Assembly: GCF_019331775.1 (NCBI RefSeq) | Contig: NZ_JAHBBD010000006.1 | Span: 62,001 to 126,000 of the forward strand | Direction: 5' to 3' | Source: Bifidobacterium phasiani | GTDB taxonomy: Bacteria > Actinomycetota > Actinomycetes > Actinomycetales > Bifidobacteriaceae | DNA length: 64,000 bases | Shown: positions 8,341 through 17,009 of the stretch, one piece after another | Layout: each line of letters starts with the position of its first letter | How positions within the stretch are numbered: position 1 is the first letter of the stretch | Made by a program: the position numbers and the translations under genes | The notes under the pieces: generated by a model | What the model was told of the DNA's origin: nothing | Seen by the model: only the letters and a program-made list of their open reading frames with translations | Database searches by the model: none

Positions 8341-9900
8341 ATGGCAGACGACACCAACGGCGCAGAGCACAACGACATCCCGACCCCGCCGCCGCTGCCG
8401 GGGCAGGTGTTCATCCGTCCCGGCATCGACGACCGGCCGGACTTCGAGAAGGCGCTGAGCGACGAGGACAAGGCGGCGCTCGCGCGACTCACGGTCAAGC
8501 AGAACCCGAGGCAGCCGGAGCCGTCCGGCGAACGCCCCGAGGTGCAGGCCGCGCAGATGAACGCCGGTGGCGCGCCCATCACGGCCGCCGCCAGGCTCGA
8601 CACCGCCGTGCCGAACCTCGAATCGTCGTTCCTCGACCTGCGCGACCCGATGGTCGACGCGGACGGCCACCGGCCCACCCCCGTCGAGATGACGCGGCTG
8701 AACCTCGGCTTCGCGCTGGGCGCGGTGCTGTGCTCGGCGCCGCTCGCCGCCCTGAACAACGTGCTGGTGCCGGTGCGCATCGACGCCGCCGCGGGCGCCG
8801 GCCGCCCGTACGCGCTGGCGTTGCTGGTCGCGCTCGGCGTGGTCGCCTCGCTGGTGACCAACGCGGCGGTGGCCGTGTGGTCCGACCACACGCGCACCGA
8901 GGTCGGGCGGCGCACCGTGTGGATCGTCGCGGGCGGCCTGGTCGCGGCCGTGTTCTCGCTGGGGCTGGCCGTGGCCACGAGCGTCGTCCTGCTGGCCGTC
9001 CTGTGGTGCCTGCTGCAGTTCGGCTACGCGATGATGACGACCGCGCTGTCCGCCTCCTTCGGCGAACGCATCCCGGACAAGTTCCGCTCCCGCGCCGACG
9101 CGTACCGCGGCATCGGCCTGGCCGTCGGCCAGCTGGCCGGCGCGCTGTTCGGCGTGCTCATGGTCGGCTCCACGTCGCTCGCCGTCGACGTGTGCGCGGC
9201 CGTGTTCGCCGTGGCCGGCCTGGCCACCGTGCTGATCCTGCCGCGCGAGCGCTCCAGCGTGGAGCTGCGCTCGCAGGCCATCACGCAGGACGAGTTCTTC
9301 GCGCGCTACCGCATGCCGAAGAACGCGCCGAACTTCACCCGCGCGTTCGTCGGCCGCCTGGCGATGACCGCCGGCGTCTCGATGGTCGGCGTGTTCTCGT
9401 GGTACATCGTGCTGTACATGGTGAGCGCCGGCGATCTCGGCGCCGCCGTCCCGGTGATGGCCGCCGTGGCCCTGGCCTCGTTCGCCGGCGGGCTGATCGC
9501 CGCGGTCGTGCTCGGCCCGATCGCCGACCGCTGGGAGGACGGCCGCATCCCTGCGGTGCTGGCGTGCGGCGTGTTCGTCGTCGCGCTCGCGGTGCCGATC
9601 CTGACCCCGACGGCGGCCGGCGTCGTCGCCTACGCCGTGCTCGGCGGGTTCGCGTACGCGGTGTTCGACGGCCTCGCCCAGCGGATCGGCGCCGCCGTGC
9701 TGCCCGACGTGCGCGACGCCGGCCGCGGTCTGTCCGTGCTTAACCTGGCGTCGCATGCCGGCGTGATCCTCGGCGTGGCGCTGTCGGCGGCCTCGCTGGC
9801 GCTGTTCGGCACGTACCTGGTGCTGTTCCCGGTCGCCATCGTCGTGGTGGTCGTGGCCGCCGCGGAGACCTGGTCGATCCACGACGAGGAGGCGCGCTGA
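8341..9900 (+). CDS. Major facilitator superfamily transporter
   Basis: 519 residues. The first ~115 residues are hydrophilic and charged (cytoplasmic), unusually long for the superfamily; then about twelve membrane segments follow, with the loop after segment 2 reading WSDHTRTEVGRR, the MFS signature between helices 2 and 3. The substrate is unknown. It starts at an ATG after GAGAGGGGCC and follows the alpha-galactosidase by 170 bp, so a sugar or sugar-efflux role is suggested only by position. Such MFS proteins next to glycosidases are common in bifidobacteria. Confidence 0.8.
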   Translation: MADDTNGAEHNDIPTPPPLPGQVFIRPGIDDRPDFEKALSDEDKAALARLTVKQNPRQPEPSGERPEVQAAQMNAGGAPITAAARLDTAVPNLESSFLDLRDPMVDADGHRPTPVEMTRLNLGFALGAVLCSAPLAALNNVLVPVRIDAAAGAGRPYALALLVALGVVASLVTNAAVAVWSDHTRTEVGRRTVWIVAGGLVAAVFSLGLAVATSVVLLAVLWCLLQFGYAMMTTALSASFGERIPDKFRSRADAYRGIGLAVGQLAGALFGVLMVGSTSLAVDVCAAVFAVAGLATVLILPRERSSVELRSQAITQDEFFARYRMPKNAPNFTRAFVGRLAMTAGVSMVGVFSWYIVLYMVSAGDLGAAVPVMAAVALASFAGGLIAAVVLGPIADRWEDGRIPAVLACGVFVVALAVPILTPTAAGVVAYAVLGGFAYAVFDGLAQRIGAAVLPDVRDAGRGLSVLNLASHAGVILGVALSAASLALFGTYLVLFPVAIVVVVVAAAETWSIHDEEAR

Positions 9901-9969
9901 CGCGGTCCGCCGATGCCACGGCCGTGTCCGCATAGTGACCCACGGCGCGCACGGCCGGCCCGGCGCGCT

Positions 9970-10002
9970 TAAGTTAGCACGTGGTTCGGGCGGCAACGCC
10001 CG
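9970..10002 (+). promoter_or_regulatory. Candidate promoter and first leader hairpin
   Basis: TAAGTT (9970-9975) fits the TAnnnT -10 consensus; no clear -35 box. Transcription from about 9982 would place a small CGGGCG/CGCCCG hairpin (9987-10002) just before the leader-peptide ribosome site. Confidence 0.4.
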
Positions 10003-10038
10003 GAGACGATACGAGACGCCGAAGGGAGGTTCGCCGTG

Positions 10039-10107
10039 ATGACCGGAATGTCGCTGCACGCAGTCGCGTCCGCGCGAATTATGATTCCGTCGTCGTTGGC
10101 GGACTGA
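10039..10107 (+). CDS. Putative leader peptide, 22 residues
   Basis: A short frame starting at ATG 10039 (or GTG 10036) right after a strong AAGGGAGG ribosome site (10022-10029). It encodes 22 residues, MTGMSLHAVASARIMIPSSL then AD, ending at TGA 10105. The last codons lie inside the 5' arm of a hairpin (10091-10102), the usual geometry of a transcription-attenuation leader. No long run of one amino acid is present; Ile-Met-Ile near the end and three Met residues are the only bias. I do not recognise the peptide. The gene it would control is the transporter at 10289. Confidence 0.5.
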   Translation: MTGMSLHAVASARIMIPSSLAD

Positions 10108-10196
10108 TTCGGCATGCACGCTTGAACCCGCCAACGACGGCAGGGTTCGCGGACGACACGATTCCATGACGGGCCCTGCCGCAAGCGGCGGGGCCC
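10091..10196 (+). promoter_or_regulatory. Attenuator-like alternative hairpins upstream of the MHS transporter
   Basis: Three mutually exclusive pairings can be read. Segment 1 (10091-10102) pairs perfectly over 12 bp with 10128-10139. Segment 2 also contains CGGCAGGG (10138-10145), complementary to CCCTGCCG (10174-10181). That second target is the 5' arm of a strong stem 10171-10182/10185-10196. So 1:2 would permit the last stem, and 2:3 would prevent it. The last stem has no T-tract, so it could act on termination or on translation. Confidence 0.5.
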
Positions 10197-10288
10197 GCGC
10201 CGTTGCGCCCCACAAGGCAACGCGGCGGCGCGGGCGGACACGCATACGCGGGCGCCCGCGCGCCCACACCATAAGAAGAGGGACATCC

Positions 10289-11656
10289 ATGACTGCAGTC
10301 GAAACGACTGGCGACGCTGGCGCGCACAACGGCAGCGGCAAACTCCAGGCGGCGGCACGCGATTCGGTGAAGACCGTCATCGCCGCCTCGATGGTCGGCA
10401 CGGCCATCGAATTCTACGATTTCTACGCCTACGGCACCGCCGCGGCGAACTACTTCCCGACCGTGTTCTTCTCGGACACCACCAACCCGACCGTCGCGCT
10501 GCTGCTCAGCCTCGTGACCTTCGCCGTCGCGTTCATCGCCCGCCCGGTCGGCTCGATGATCTTCGGCCACTTCGGCGACCGTCTCGGCCGCAAGAAGACG
10601 CTGGTCGTCTCCCTGCTGACGATGGGCATCTCGACGTTCCTGATCGGCTGCCTGCCGTCCTACGACCAGGTCGGCCTGCTCGCGGTCGTCATCCTGTGCG
10701 TCTGCCGCTTCGCCCAGGGCATCGGACTGGGCGGCGAGTGGTCGGGCGCGGCGCTGGTCGCCACCGAGAACGCCCCCGAGAACAAGCGCGCGCTGTACGG
10801 CTCGTTCCCGGAGCTGGGCGCCCCGATCGGCTTCTTCCTGTCGAACGGCACGTTCTTCGTGCTGGAGTCCTTCAACGACGAGGCCGCGATGACGAGCTGG
10901 GGCTGGCGCGTGCCGTTCCTGCTCTCCGCGATCCTGGTGGTCGTCGGCTTCGTGGTGCGCGTGCACATGGAGGAGACCCCGATCTTCCGCATGGCGCAGG
11001 AGCGCAACGAGGTCGTCAAGGCCCCGCTGGTCGAGGTGTTCCGCAAGAGCTGGGTGCAGGTGCTGCAGGCCACGTTCCTCGTCGCCGTCACCTACACGCT
11101 GTTCTACACGCTGGCCACCTGGTCGCTGTCCTGGGGCACCAAGAGCCCCGAGGCCGGCGGCGGCGGGCTCGGCTTCACGAACCGCGAGTACCTGCTCATG
11201 CTGATGATCTCGGTGGTCTTCTTCGCGCTGTTCGTGGTGATCTCCTGCGTGACCGCCGACAGGATCGGCCGCCGCCGCGTGCTGATGTTCTCGTCGGTCG
11301 CGCTGGTGGTGTTCGCCGTCGTGTTCCCGTACCTGCTGATGGGCACCGGCAGGCGCGACTTCGTGGCCGTGATGGTCTTCCTGTGCGTCGGCTTCGCGCT
11401 GATGGGCACCGCGTTCGGCCCGATCGGCGCGTTCCTGCCCGAGCTGTTCGACGCGAACGTGCGCTACTCCGGCTCCGGCATCGGCTACAACCTCGCCGCG
11501 ATCGTCGGCGCCGCGTTCGTGCCGACCATCGCCACCTGGCTGTCGGCCAACTGGGGCGTGCAGTCCGTCGGCCTGTACCTCGGCGTGATGGCGGTCTGCT
11601 GCCTGATCGCGGTGATCAGCTGCCGCGAGACCAAGGACGCCGACTTCACCAAGTGA
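10289..11656 (+). CDS. MFS transporter, metabolite:proton symporter (MHS) type
   Basis: 455 residues, twelve membrane segments. Early motifs ASMVGTAIEFYDFYAYGTAA and GHFGDRLGRKKTL are typical of the MHS group (ProP, KgtP, ShiA), which import small organic acids, betaines or similar with protons. The substrate cannot be read from sequence. ATG 10289 follows AAGAGGG; an in-frame ATG at 10166 lies within the attenuator hairpin and would add 41 arginine-rich residues, so it is unlikely. Upstream are the leader peptide and alternative hairpins. Downstream are the two ilvC genes, which might hint at a branched-chain acid or keto-acid substrate (inference). Confidence 0.87.
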   Translation: MTAVETTGDAGAHNGSGKLQAAARDSVKTVIAASMVGTAIEFYDFYAYGTAAANYFPTVFFSDTTNPTVALLLSLVTFAVAFIARPVGSMIFGHFGDRLGRKKTLVVSLLTMGISTFLIGCLPSYDQVGLLAVVILCVCRFAQGIGLGGEWSGAALVATENAPENKRALYGSFPELGAPIGFFLSNGTFFVLESFNDEAAMTSWGWRVPFLLSAILVVVGFVVRVHMEETPIFRMAQERNEVVKAPLVEVFRKSWVQVLQATFLVAVTYTLFYTLATWSLSWGTKSPEAGGGGLGFTNREYLLMLMISVVFFALFVVISCVTADRIGRRRVLMFSSVALVVFAVVFPYLLMGTGRRDFVAVMVFLCVGFALMGTAFGPIGAFLPELFDANVRYSGSGIGYNLAAIVGAAFVPTIATWLSANWGVQSVGLYLGVMAVCCLIAVISCRETKDADFTK

Positions 11657-11964
11657 GCCGGCGGTCCGACCCCCGTGCGCACATCCGTCCCGGCTCCGGC
11701 GCACGGAGTCCGCGAGCCGGGATATCCTCCCCGCCGTCCGGACCGTCTGCCGGACGAGGGAACTGGTCATTATTCGAACATCATCGTTCAATGCGGCGGC
11801 CCCGGTATTAGAACGGAGCCGCAGGAGCGGCGGCCGGTCCGGTCCGCGCACGACGCGGACCCGCCCGGACGCCCGACCCGAGCTGAGAATGTTCCGGACG
11901 CCGGCCGCGTCCGGGGCGCCGCCGGAATGCGGGCGGCGCAACAGTCAAAGAAGGAGCGCCACAC
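11657..11964 (+). other. Intergenic region before ilvC1
   Basis: Contains a 7-bp hairpin (11735-11741 with 11750-11756), possibly ending the MHS transcript, and an AT-rich patch with the dyad GAACATCATCGTTC (11776-11789). No convincing -35/-10 pair and no leader peptide were found. Confidence 0.5.
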
Positions 11965-13020
11965 ATGGCAGCAACGATCTGGTATGAAAACGACGGCGAT
12001 CTGTCCGTACTCAACGGCAAGAAGGTCGCGATCCTCGGCTATGGCTCGCAGGGCCACGCGCATGCGCTGAACCTGCGCGATTCCGGCGTCGACGTCGTGG
12101 TCGGCCTGCGCCCGTCCTCGAAGTCGGTGGAATACGCCAAGGAGCAGGGCCTTGAGGTCAAGCCGATCGAGGAGGCCGTCGCCGAGGCCGACGTGGTGAT
12201 GATCCTGCTGCCGGACCAGCACCAGGCCAGGGTCTACAAGGAGCAGGTCGAGCCGAACCTGAAGCCGGGCGCCGCGCTGGCGTTCGCCCACGGCTTCAAC
12301 ATCCACTACGGCTACATCAAGCCGTCCGAGGACCATCCGGTGTTCATGGTCGCTCCGAAGGGCCCGGGCCACATCGTGCGCCGCGAGTACGCGGCCGGCC
12401 GTGGCGTCCCGGTCGTGGTCGCGGTCGAGCAGGATCCGCGCGGCGACGCCTGGGCGATCACCCTGGCCTATGCGAAGGCGCTGGGCGCCCTGCGCGCCGG
12501 CGCGATCAAGACCACCTTCAAGGAGGAGACCGAGACCGATCTGTTCGGCGAGCAGGACGTGCTCATGGGCGGCGTGAACCACCTCGTCGAGTGCGGCTTC
12601 GAGGTGCTGACCGAGGCCGGCTACCAGCCGGAGATCGCCTACTTCGAGGTGTGCCACGAGCTCAAGATGCTGGTCGACCTGATGAACGAGGGCGGCCTGA
12701 ACAAGGCGCGCTGGTCCTGCTCCGACACCGCCCAGTACGGCGACTTCACCTCGACCGTGGTCGACGAGTCCACTAAGGACCGCATGCGCCACCAGCTCAA
12801 GCGCATCCAGGACGGCTCCTTCGCCAAGGAGTTCATGGACGACCAGGCCGCCGGCGCCCCGAAGTTCAAGGAGCTGCAGGAGAAGTTCAGCCACGAGAAG
12901 ATCGAGGAGGTCGGCCCGAAGCTGCGCGCCATGTTCTCCTGGAACAACGGCCCGGCCGCCGACGCCGACGAGGCCGAGTCCTTCAACGGCAAGATCGCCC
13001 GCACCCAGGTGCAGGAGTGA
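11965..13020 (+). CDS. ilvC: Ketol-acid reductoisomerase 1 (NADP+)
   Basis: 351 residues, class I enzyme. Second step of valine and isoleucine synthesis: isomerises and reduces acetolactate or acetohydroxybutyrate with NADPH and Mg2+. The Rossmann loop [17 protein letters not shown] and the NADPH-selecting segment VGLRPSSKS are at residues ~25-55; the C-terminal knotted domain carries the metal-binding acids ([10 protein letters not shown]). ATG follows AAGGAG. A second, very similar gene lies 280 bp downstream with its own promoter. Large identical stretches between the two suggest gene conversion. Confidence 0.97.
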   Translation: MAATIWYENDGDLSVLNGKKVAILGYGSQGHAHALNLRDSGVDVVVGLRPSSKSVEYAKEQGLEVKPIEEAVAEADVVMILLPDQHQARVYKEQVEPNLKPGAALAFAHGFNIHYGYIKPSEDHPVFMVAPKGPGHIVRREYAAGRGVPVVVAVEQDPRGDAWAITLAYAKALGALRAGAIKTTFKEETETDLFGEQDVLMGGVNHLVECGFEVLTEAGYQPEIAYFEVCHELKMLVDLMNEGGLNKARWSCSDTAQYGDFTSTVVDESTKDRMRHQLKRIQDGSFAKEFMDDQAAGAPKFKELQEKFSHEKIEEVGPKLRAMFSWNNGPAADADEAESFNGKIARTQVQE

Positions 13021-13074
13021 GCGCGTCCGTCCGCTGAACCGCGGAGGGCGCCGCCGATCCGGCCGCCACGTCAT

Positions 13075-13106
13075 GGGAGCCGCCAGCCATCCGGTTGGCG
13101 GCTCCC
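13075..13106 (+). terminator. Probable terminator after ilvC1
   Basis: Perfect 11-bp stem (13075-13085 with 13096-13106), ten-base loop. No T-run follows, so termination efficiency is uncertain. Confidence 0.55.
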
Positions 13107-13195
13107 CGCGTATCCGCGTGCCGCCGGCCGGCCGCGGGCTTCGGCGCACGCCGCCCGATAGGTGGGACGGGCCTCGTGCGGGAACGCCGGACGAG

Positions 13196-13230
13196 TAAGA
13201 TGGTCTCCAGTTTGCGAGGACAAAATCCTC
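13196..13230 (+). promoter_or_regulatory. Candidate ilvC2 promoter with short leader hairpin
   Basis: TAAGAT (13196-13201) is a good -10 box; no clear -35. A GAGGA/TCCTC hairpin (13216-13230) falls in the ~90-base leader. Confidence 0.45.
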
Positions 13231-13299
13231 GATGCGATCGGCTGGCGGAGCCATAGCCGGACGACTGACGACAACCGAACAACATAAAGGAGTGCTTAC

Positions 13300-14352
13300 A
13301 TGGCTGCACAGATCTGGTACGAGAACGATGGCGACCTCTCGGTCCTGCAGGGCAAGAAGGTCGCGATCATCGGCTACGGCTCGCAGGGCCACGCGCATGC
13401 GCTGAACCTGCGCGATTCCGGCGTCGACGTCGTGGTCGGCCTGCGCCCGACCTCGAAGTCCGTCGAGTTCGCCAAGGAGCAGGGCCTGGACGTCAAGTCC
13501 GTGGCCGACGCCGCCGCCGAGGCCGACGTGATCATGATCCTGACCCCGGACCAGACCCAGCGCAAGGTCTGGGCCAACGAGATCGAGCCGAACCTCAAGG
13601 AGGGCGCGGCCATCGCGTTCGCCCACGGCTTCAACATCCACTACGGCTACATCAAGCCGTCGGCCGACCACCCGATCTTCATGGTCGCTCCGAAGGGTCC
13701 GGGCCACATCGTGCGCCGCGAGTACGCGGCCGGCCGTGGCGTCCCGGTCGTCGTGGCCGTCGAGCAGGATCCGCGCGGCGACGCCTGGGATCTGACCCTC
13801 GCCTACGCGAAGGCCCTCGGCGCCCTGCGCGCCGGCGCGATCAAGACCACCTTCAAGGAGGAGACCGAGACCGATCTGTTCGGCGAGCAGAACGTGCTGC
13901 TCGGCGGCGTGAACAAGCTCGTCGAGATGGGCTTCGAGGTCCTCACCGACGCCGGTTACCAGCCGGAGATCGCCTACTTCGAGGTGTGCCACGAGCTCAA
14001 GATGATCGTCGACCTGATGAACGAGGGCGGCCTGAACAAGGACCGCTGGTCCTGCTCCGACACCGCCCAGTACGGCGACTACGTCAACACCTGCATCGAC
14101 GAGCACGTCCGTGAGCGCATGGAGTACCACCTCAAGCGCATCCAGGACGGCTCCTTCGCCCGTGAGTTCATCGAGGACCAGGACGCCGGCGCCCCGAAGT
14201 TCAAGGCGCTGCAGGAGGAGTACTCGCACGTGCGCATCGAGGAGGTCGGCCCGAAGCTGCGCGCCATGTTCTCCTGGAACAACGACGCCCCGAAGGACGC
14301 CGACGAGGCCAACTCCTTCACCGGCAAGATCGCCCGCGCCCAGGTGCAGTGA
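13300..14352 (+). CDS. ilvC: Ketol-acid reductoisomerase 2 (NADP+)
   Basis: 350 residues, complete, with the same motifs as the first copy ([30 protein letters not shown]). Starts at an ATG after AAAGGAG. It differs from copy 1 mainly at residues 55-90 and the C-terminus. Two ilvC genes in tandem are known from Bifidobacterium genomes. Separate promoter regions suggest different regulation, for example biosynthetic versus acid or redox conditions (inference). Confidence 0.97.
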   Translation: MAAQIWYENDGDLSVLQGKKVAIIGYGSQGHAHALNLRDSGVDVVVGLRPTSKSVEFAKEQGLDVKSVADAAAEADVIMILTPDQTQRKVWANEIEPNLKEGAAIAFAHGFNIHYGYIKPSADHPIFMVAPKGPGHIVRREYAAGRGVPVVVAVEQDPRGDAWDLTLAYAKALGALRAGAIKTTFKEETETDLFGEQNVLLGGVNKLVEMGFEVLTDAGYQPEIAYFEVCHELKMIVDLMNEGGLNKDRWSCSDTAQYGDYVNTCIDEHVRERMEYHLKRIQDGSFAREFIEDQDAGAPKFKALQEEYSHVRIEEVGPKLRAMFSWNNDAPKDADEANSFTGKIARAQVQ

Positions 14353-14357
14353 CCGAA

Positions 14358-14470
14358 ATTCCCGCAGGGAATTTCACAAGTCACTGCACGCGAGGCGGCC
14401 GCAGAGGAAGTCCAGTGGACTTCCGTGCCGCCGGAGCCATCCGCATGTGAGTGAAATTCCTCTGCGGGAT
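14358..14470. repeat. Nested long inverted repeat downstream of ilvC2
   Basis: The outer arms, CCCGCAGGGAATTTCAC (14361-14377) and GTGAAATTCCTCTGCGGG (14450-14467), are nearly complementary. Within them are GGCGGC/GCCGCC (14394-14399, 14427-14432) and a perfect 9-bp hairpin with a one-base loop (14406-14424). The left arm can also fold on itself (GAAATTCCC/GGGAATTTC, 14355-14375). The whole can form a ~110-base cruciform or RNA hairpin. Confidence 0.7.
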
Positions 14471-14504
14471 GGGAGAATCTTTTCCCCCAAAGACACATTG
14501 TGCC

Positions 14505-14533
14505 AAGGCCGTCAGCCCCAGGCTGGCGGCCTT
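14505..14533 (+). terminator. Terminator-like hairpin
   Basis: 13-bp stem with one wobble (14505-14517 with 14521-14533), three-base loop, ending in CTT. It may be the true end of the ilvC2 transcript. Confidence 0.5.
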
Positions 14534-14635
14534 CGTCATATCCGGGAGGTGCCACATCTGAGACGTTGTCTCCATGGTGTTTGACCTCCACTCCCAGGTC
14601 ATCGTCACGTCCGAGGCATTGCCCTCGTTGCGCCC

Positions 14636-14725
14636 GATGCTGCCCCACCATGCCCGGGGACATCTACGGCGTGAAGCGGTCTCCCATAGGCGGGCGGATG
14701 CTGCTCCATCATGCCCGGGGACATC
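14636..14725. repeat. 29-bp direct repeat, two copies
   Basis: Copies at 14636-14664 and 14697-14725 agree at 27 of 29 positions and share the core CATGCCCGGGGACATC. They are 61 bp apart in the 555-bp gene-free stretch 14353-14907, which otherwise holds only repeats. Confidence 0.7.
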
Positions 14726-14748
14726 AGTCCCGACACGCCCGAGGCTCC

Positions 14749-14825
14749 CGCAAGGTTTGGAGGATAGTCCGCGGGCAATGGCGGAATCGTGTGATTGTCC
14801 GCGGACCATCCCCCGAACCCTGCGA
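14749..14825. repeat. Dispersed imperfect palindrome, copy 1
   Basis: About 77 bp. The ends CGCAAGGTTTGGAGGAT and CCCGAACCCTGCG are near-complementary, and inside lie CCGCGGGCAAT and ATTGTCCGCGG. Related elements occur at 30700-30776 (inverted orientation) and 47958-48035. Confidence 0.75.
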
Positions 14826-14907
14826 CCACCTTCGGCGTGTTGCGTCTCGGCCGCTCGGTCTCCCCGGCCGCTACGCTGGAACCGACACCATCGGCAAGGA
14901 GGCACAC

Positions 14908-15663
14908 ATGGAATTCGACGTGATGCGCGACGGGTTGCGCCTGCGCGGGGTCATCGACCGTCCCGCGCCCGCCGCCCCGTGCCCCGCGGTCATCATGATG
15001 CACGGGTTCACCGGCGACATGGGCGCCCGTCCGGGCACGCTGTACCAGCGGATCGCGGACGGCCTGGTCGCCGGCGGGGTCGCCGCCGTCCGGTTCGACT
15101 TCAATGGGCACGGCGGCAGCGACGGCGACTTCGGCCGCATGGACGTGCTCAACGAGATCGAGGACGCCATCGCCGTCCTCCGTTACGTCCGCGGTCTGGA
15201 CTGGGTGATGGACATCCGCCTGCTGGGCCACTCGCAGGGCGGCGTGGTCGCCGGCATGACCGCCGGGCTGTACCACGACGTGATCGACCGGCTGGCGCTG
15301 ATGGCGCCCGCCGCCACGCTCCGGGATGACGCCATCGCCGGCACCTGCATGGGCGTGCGCTACGACGCCGCGCACATCCCCGACGCGGTCGCGATCGACG
15401 GCGGCGCGCACGTGGTCGGCGGCCACTATTTCCGCATCGCCCAGGTGCTGCCCATCTACGAGGTGACGTCGCGGTTCGCCGGGCCGTCGCTGGCGATCCA
15501 CGGTCTGGCCGACGACGTCGTCGACCCGGCCGCGTCGCGCCGGTACGGCGAGGCCATGCCGGACTGCGCGGTCAGCCTGTACCCCGGCCTCGACCACGGC
15601 ATCGACGGGGCCGACCGCGATGCGGCCGTCGCCGAGGTCGTCCGCTTCCTGACCGCCGCCTGA
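14908..15663 (+). CDS. Alpha/beta-hydrolase, esterase of the cinnamoyl/feruloyl esterase type
   Basis: 251 residues, no signal peptide. Catalytic triad visible: Ser109 in the nucleophile elbow GHSQGG, Asp202 or Asp203 in HGLADDVVDP, and His230 in GLDHGID; oxyanion segment MMHGFTGD. The size, the GHSQGG elbow and the residue pattern match bacterial serine-aminopeptidase-like (S33) hydrolases that include cinnamoyl esterases of lactobacilli and bifidobacteria, which cleave hydroxycinnamate esters. Substrate is inferred. The ATG sits behind AAGGAGG. Single gene, convergent with the SGNH hydrolase. Confidence 0.82.
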   Translation: MEFDVMRDGLRLRGVIDRPAPAAPCPAVIMMHGFTGDMGARPGTLYQRIADGLVAGGVAAVRFDFNGHGGSDGDFGRMDVLNEIEDAIAVLRYVRGLDWVMDIRLLGHSQGGVVAGMTAGLYHDVIDRLALMAPAATLRDDAIAGTCMGVRYDAAHIPDAVAIDGGAHVVGGHYFRIAQVLPIYEVTSRFAGPSLAIHGLADDVVDPAASRRYGEAMPDCAVSLYPGLDHGIDGADRDAAVAEVVRFLTAA

Positions 15664-15705
15664 CTGCTGCCTGACCGGCGGATGGGCTGGTCTTCCGAGA
15701 GACGC

Positions 15706-16500
15706 TCAGCCGTTCAGCAGGTCGAGGAACGCGGGGAGGATGGCGCGGTAGCCGGCCTCGTTGAGGTGCATGCCCTCGACGGTGTACTCGGCGCGCAGCC
15801 GGCCGTGGTCGTCGAGCAGCGGCGCGTTGAGGTCGGCGAACCGGGCGTGGTGCCGCTCCGCCAGGCTCCGGACCGCCTCGTTCGCCGAACGGATGCGCGC
15901 GTTGGTGCGCACGGCGAGGCAGCGGCGCACGCCCTCGTCGGTCGCCACATCCGGGTTGACCGGGTAGTAGGCCGGCATCGTGATGTCGATGCCCGGCAGC
16001 TCGCGCTCGATCGCGGTGAGGATGCGCCCGTAACGCGCGACGAGCACGTCGTTCGTGGTCGCCGGATCGTTGAGGTCGTTCGTGCCGATGTTGATGACCA
16101 GCCGCGCCGGCCGCAACGCCAGCACGCACTCGTCGAGGCACGCCAGCAGCTCGTCGGCCACGAGCCCGGCGACGCCGCGGTTGTGCAGGTTCAGGTCCAG
16201 CCCGGCCTCGGTGGCCATGCGCTCGATTGGGAAGAACTCCATCAGCGACGACCCGGCGCACACGATGCCGCCCGGTTCGACCGTGCGGTTGAGCTCGCGG
16301 TAGCGGTCGACCTTCGCGCGTTTCTCGGGGGCGAGCGTGATGGCCGTCGCCGTGGGCTCGGTCGGCTTCGGCGGGGATGGCGCCGCCGCCTCTTCCGTGT
16401 TCGCAGTCGTGCGATGGCCCGCGGCGCCCGGTCCGCCGACGCCCGGCGAGCCGCCCTCGCTCCGGTCCGTATCCGCGCTGGTCTCCGTTGATATGCCCAT
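15706..16500 (-). CDS. SGNH/GDSL-family hydrolase
   Basis: 264 residues. After a Pro/Ala/Thr-rich N-terminal stretch of ~55 residues without signal peptide, the four SGNH blocks follow: CAGSS (Ser85 as nucleophile), NRGVAG (Gly109), NIGTND (Asn141) and GMHLNEAGY (His). The residue before the His pair is Glu rather than the common Asp. These enzymes are esterases or lipases acting on acyl or acetyl groups, often on glycans. The ATG (16500) has only a weak ribosome site, so the start, and with it the low-complexity N-terminus, is uncertain. Confidence 0.75.
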   Translation of the reverse strand: MGISTETSADTDRSEGGSPGVGGPGAAGHRTTANTEEAAAPSPPKPTEPTATAITLAPEKRAKVDRYRELNRTVEPGGIVCAGSSLMEFFPIERMATEAGLDLNLHNRGVAGLVADELLACLDECVLALRPARLVINIGTNDLNDPATTNDVLVARYGRILTAIERELPGIDITMPAYYPVNPDVATDEGVRRCLAVRTNARIRSANEAVRSLAERHHARFADLNAPLLDDHGRLRAEYTVEGMHLNEAGYRAILPAFLDLLNG

Positions 16501-17009
16501 ACGGACAGTGTAGGCGCATTCCGGCTGCCGCCGGTCGGGGCGGCCGCGTGGCGGAGGCGCCCTGGTAACGTTGCCGCCTGCGACGTTTTCATTGCTTTGG
16601 GACGGTCTGGCACCGCGATCGGAGGCGGTCGCCGAGCCGGGGTCGCCGAGCGTGGCGTCGTCGTGCTCCGCTCGCCACGGCTTGTCGTCCGTGGTCGCCG
16701 GCGGCTTCCGGGGCGGTCGCAGACGCATGTCGGGCCGTTTGGCGCGTCGGACCGTCGGCGGGCTGTGCGGTAGGAACGTCGCCGTGCGGCGAAGGTGTCG
16801 CGTCCGCGAGACAGCGTCGGTCGCATGGCGTCGCGTGGATCGCCCGCCGACCATGTGCGTGCCACGCACACATTGTGCGCGTCGGATGGCCGCAACCGGA
16901 TCGCGGTGGGCGGCCGCACGGTGAACGTACCGACCGCCGCAGGGATCGGACATCGGCGTCGGGCCGCTCCCGCCGTCGGCGTCGCCGGCGCTTGCCGCAC
17001 CCGCCGCGG
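16501..17009. other. Gene-free stretch, 509 bp
   Basis: GC-rich, with open frames on both strands but none with a ribosome site, recognisable protein or coherent codon use. I see no hairpin or promoter of note. A decayed gene is possible. Confidence 0.5.

Noticed and set aside
14381..14905. Small minus-strand open frame across the repeat island
   Set aside because: It is built from the inverted and direct repeats and overlaps the esterase promoter region; no support as a protein.
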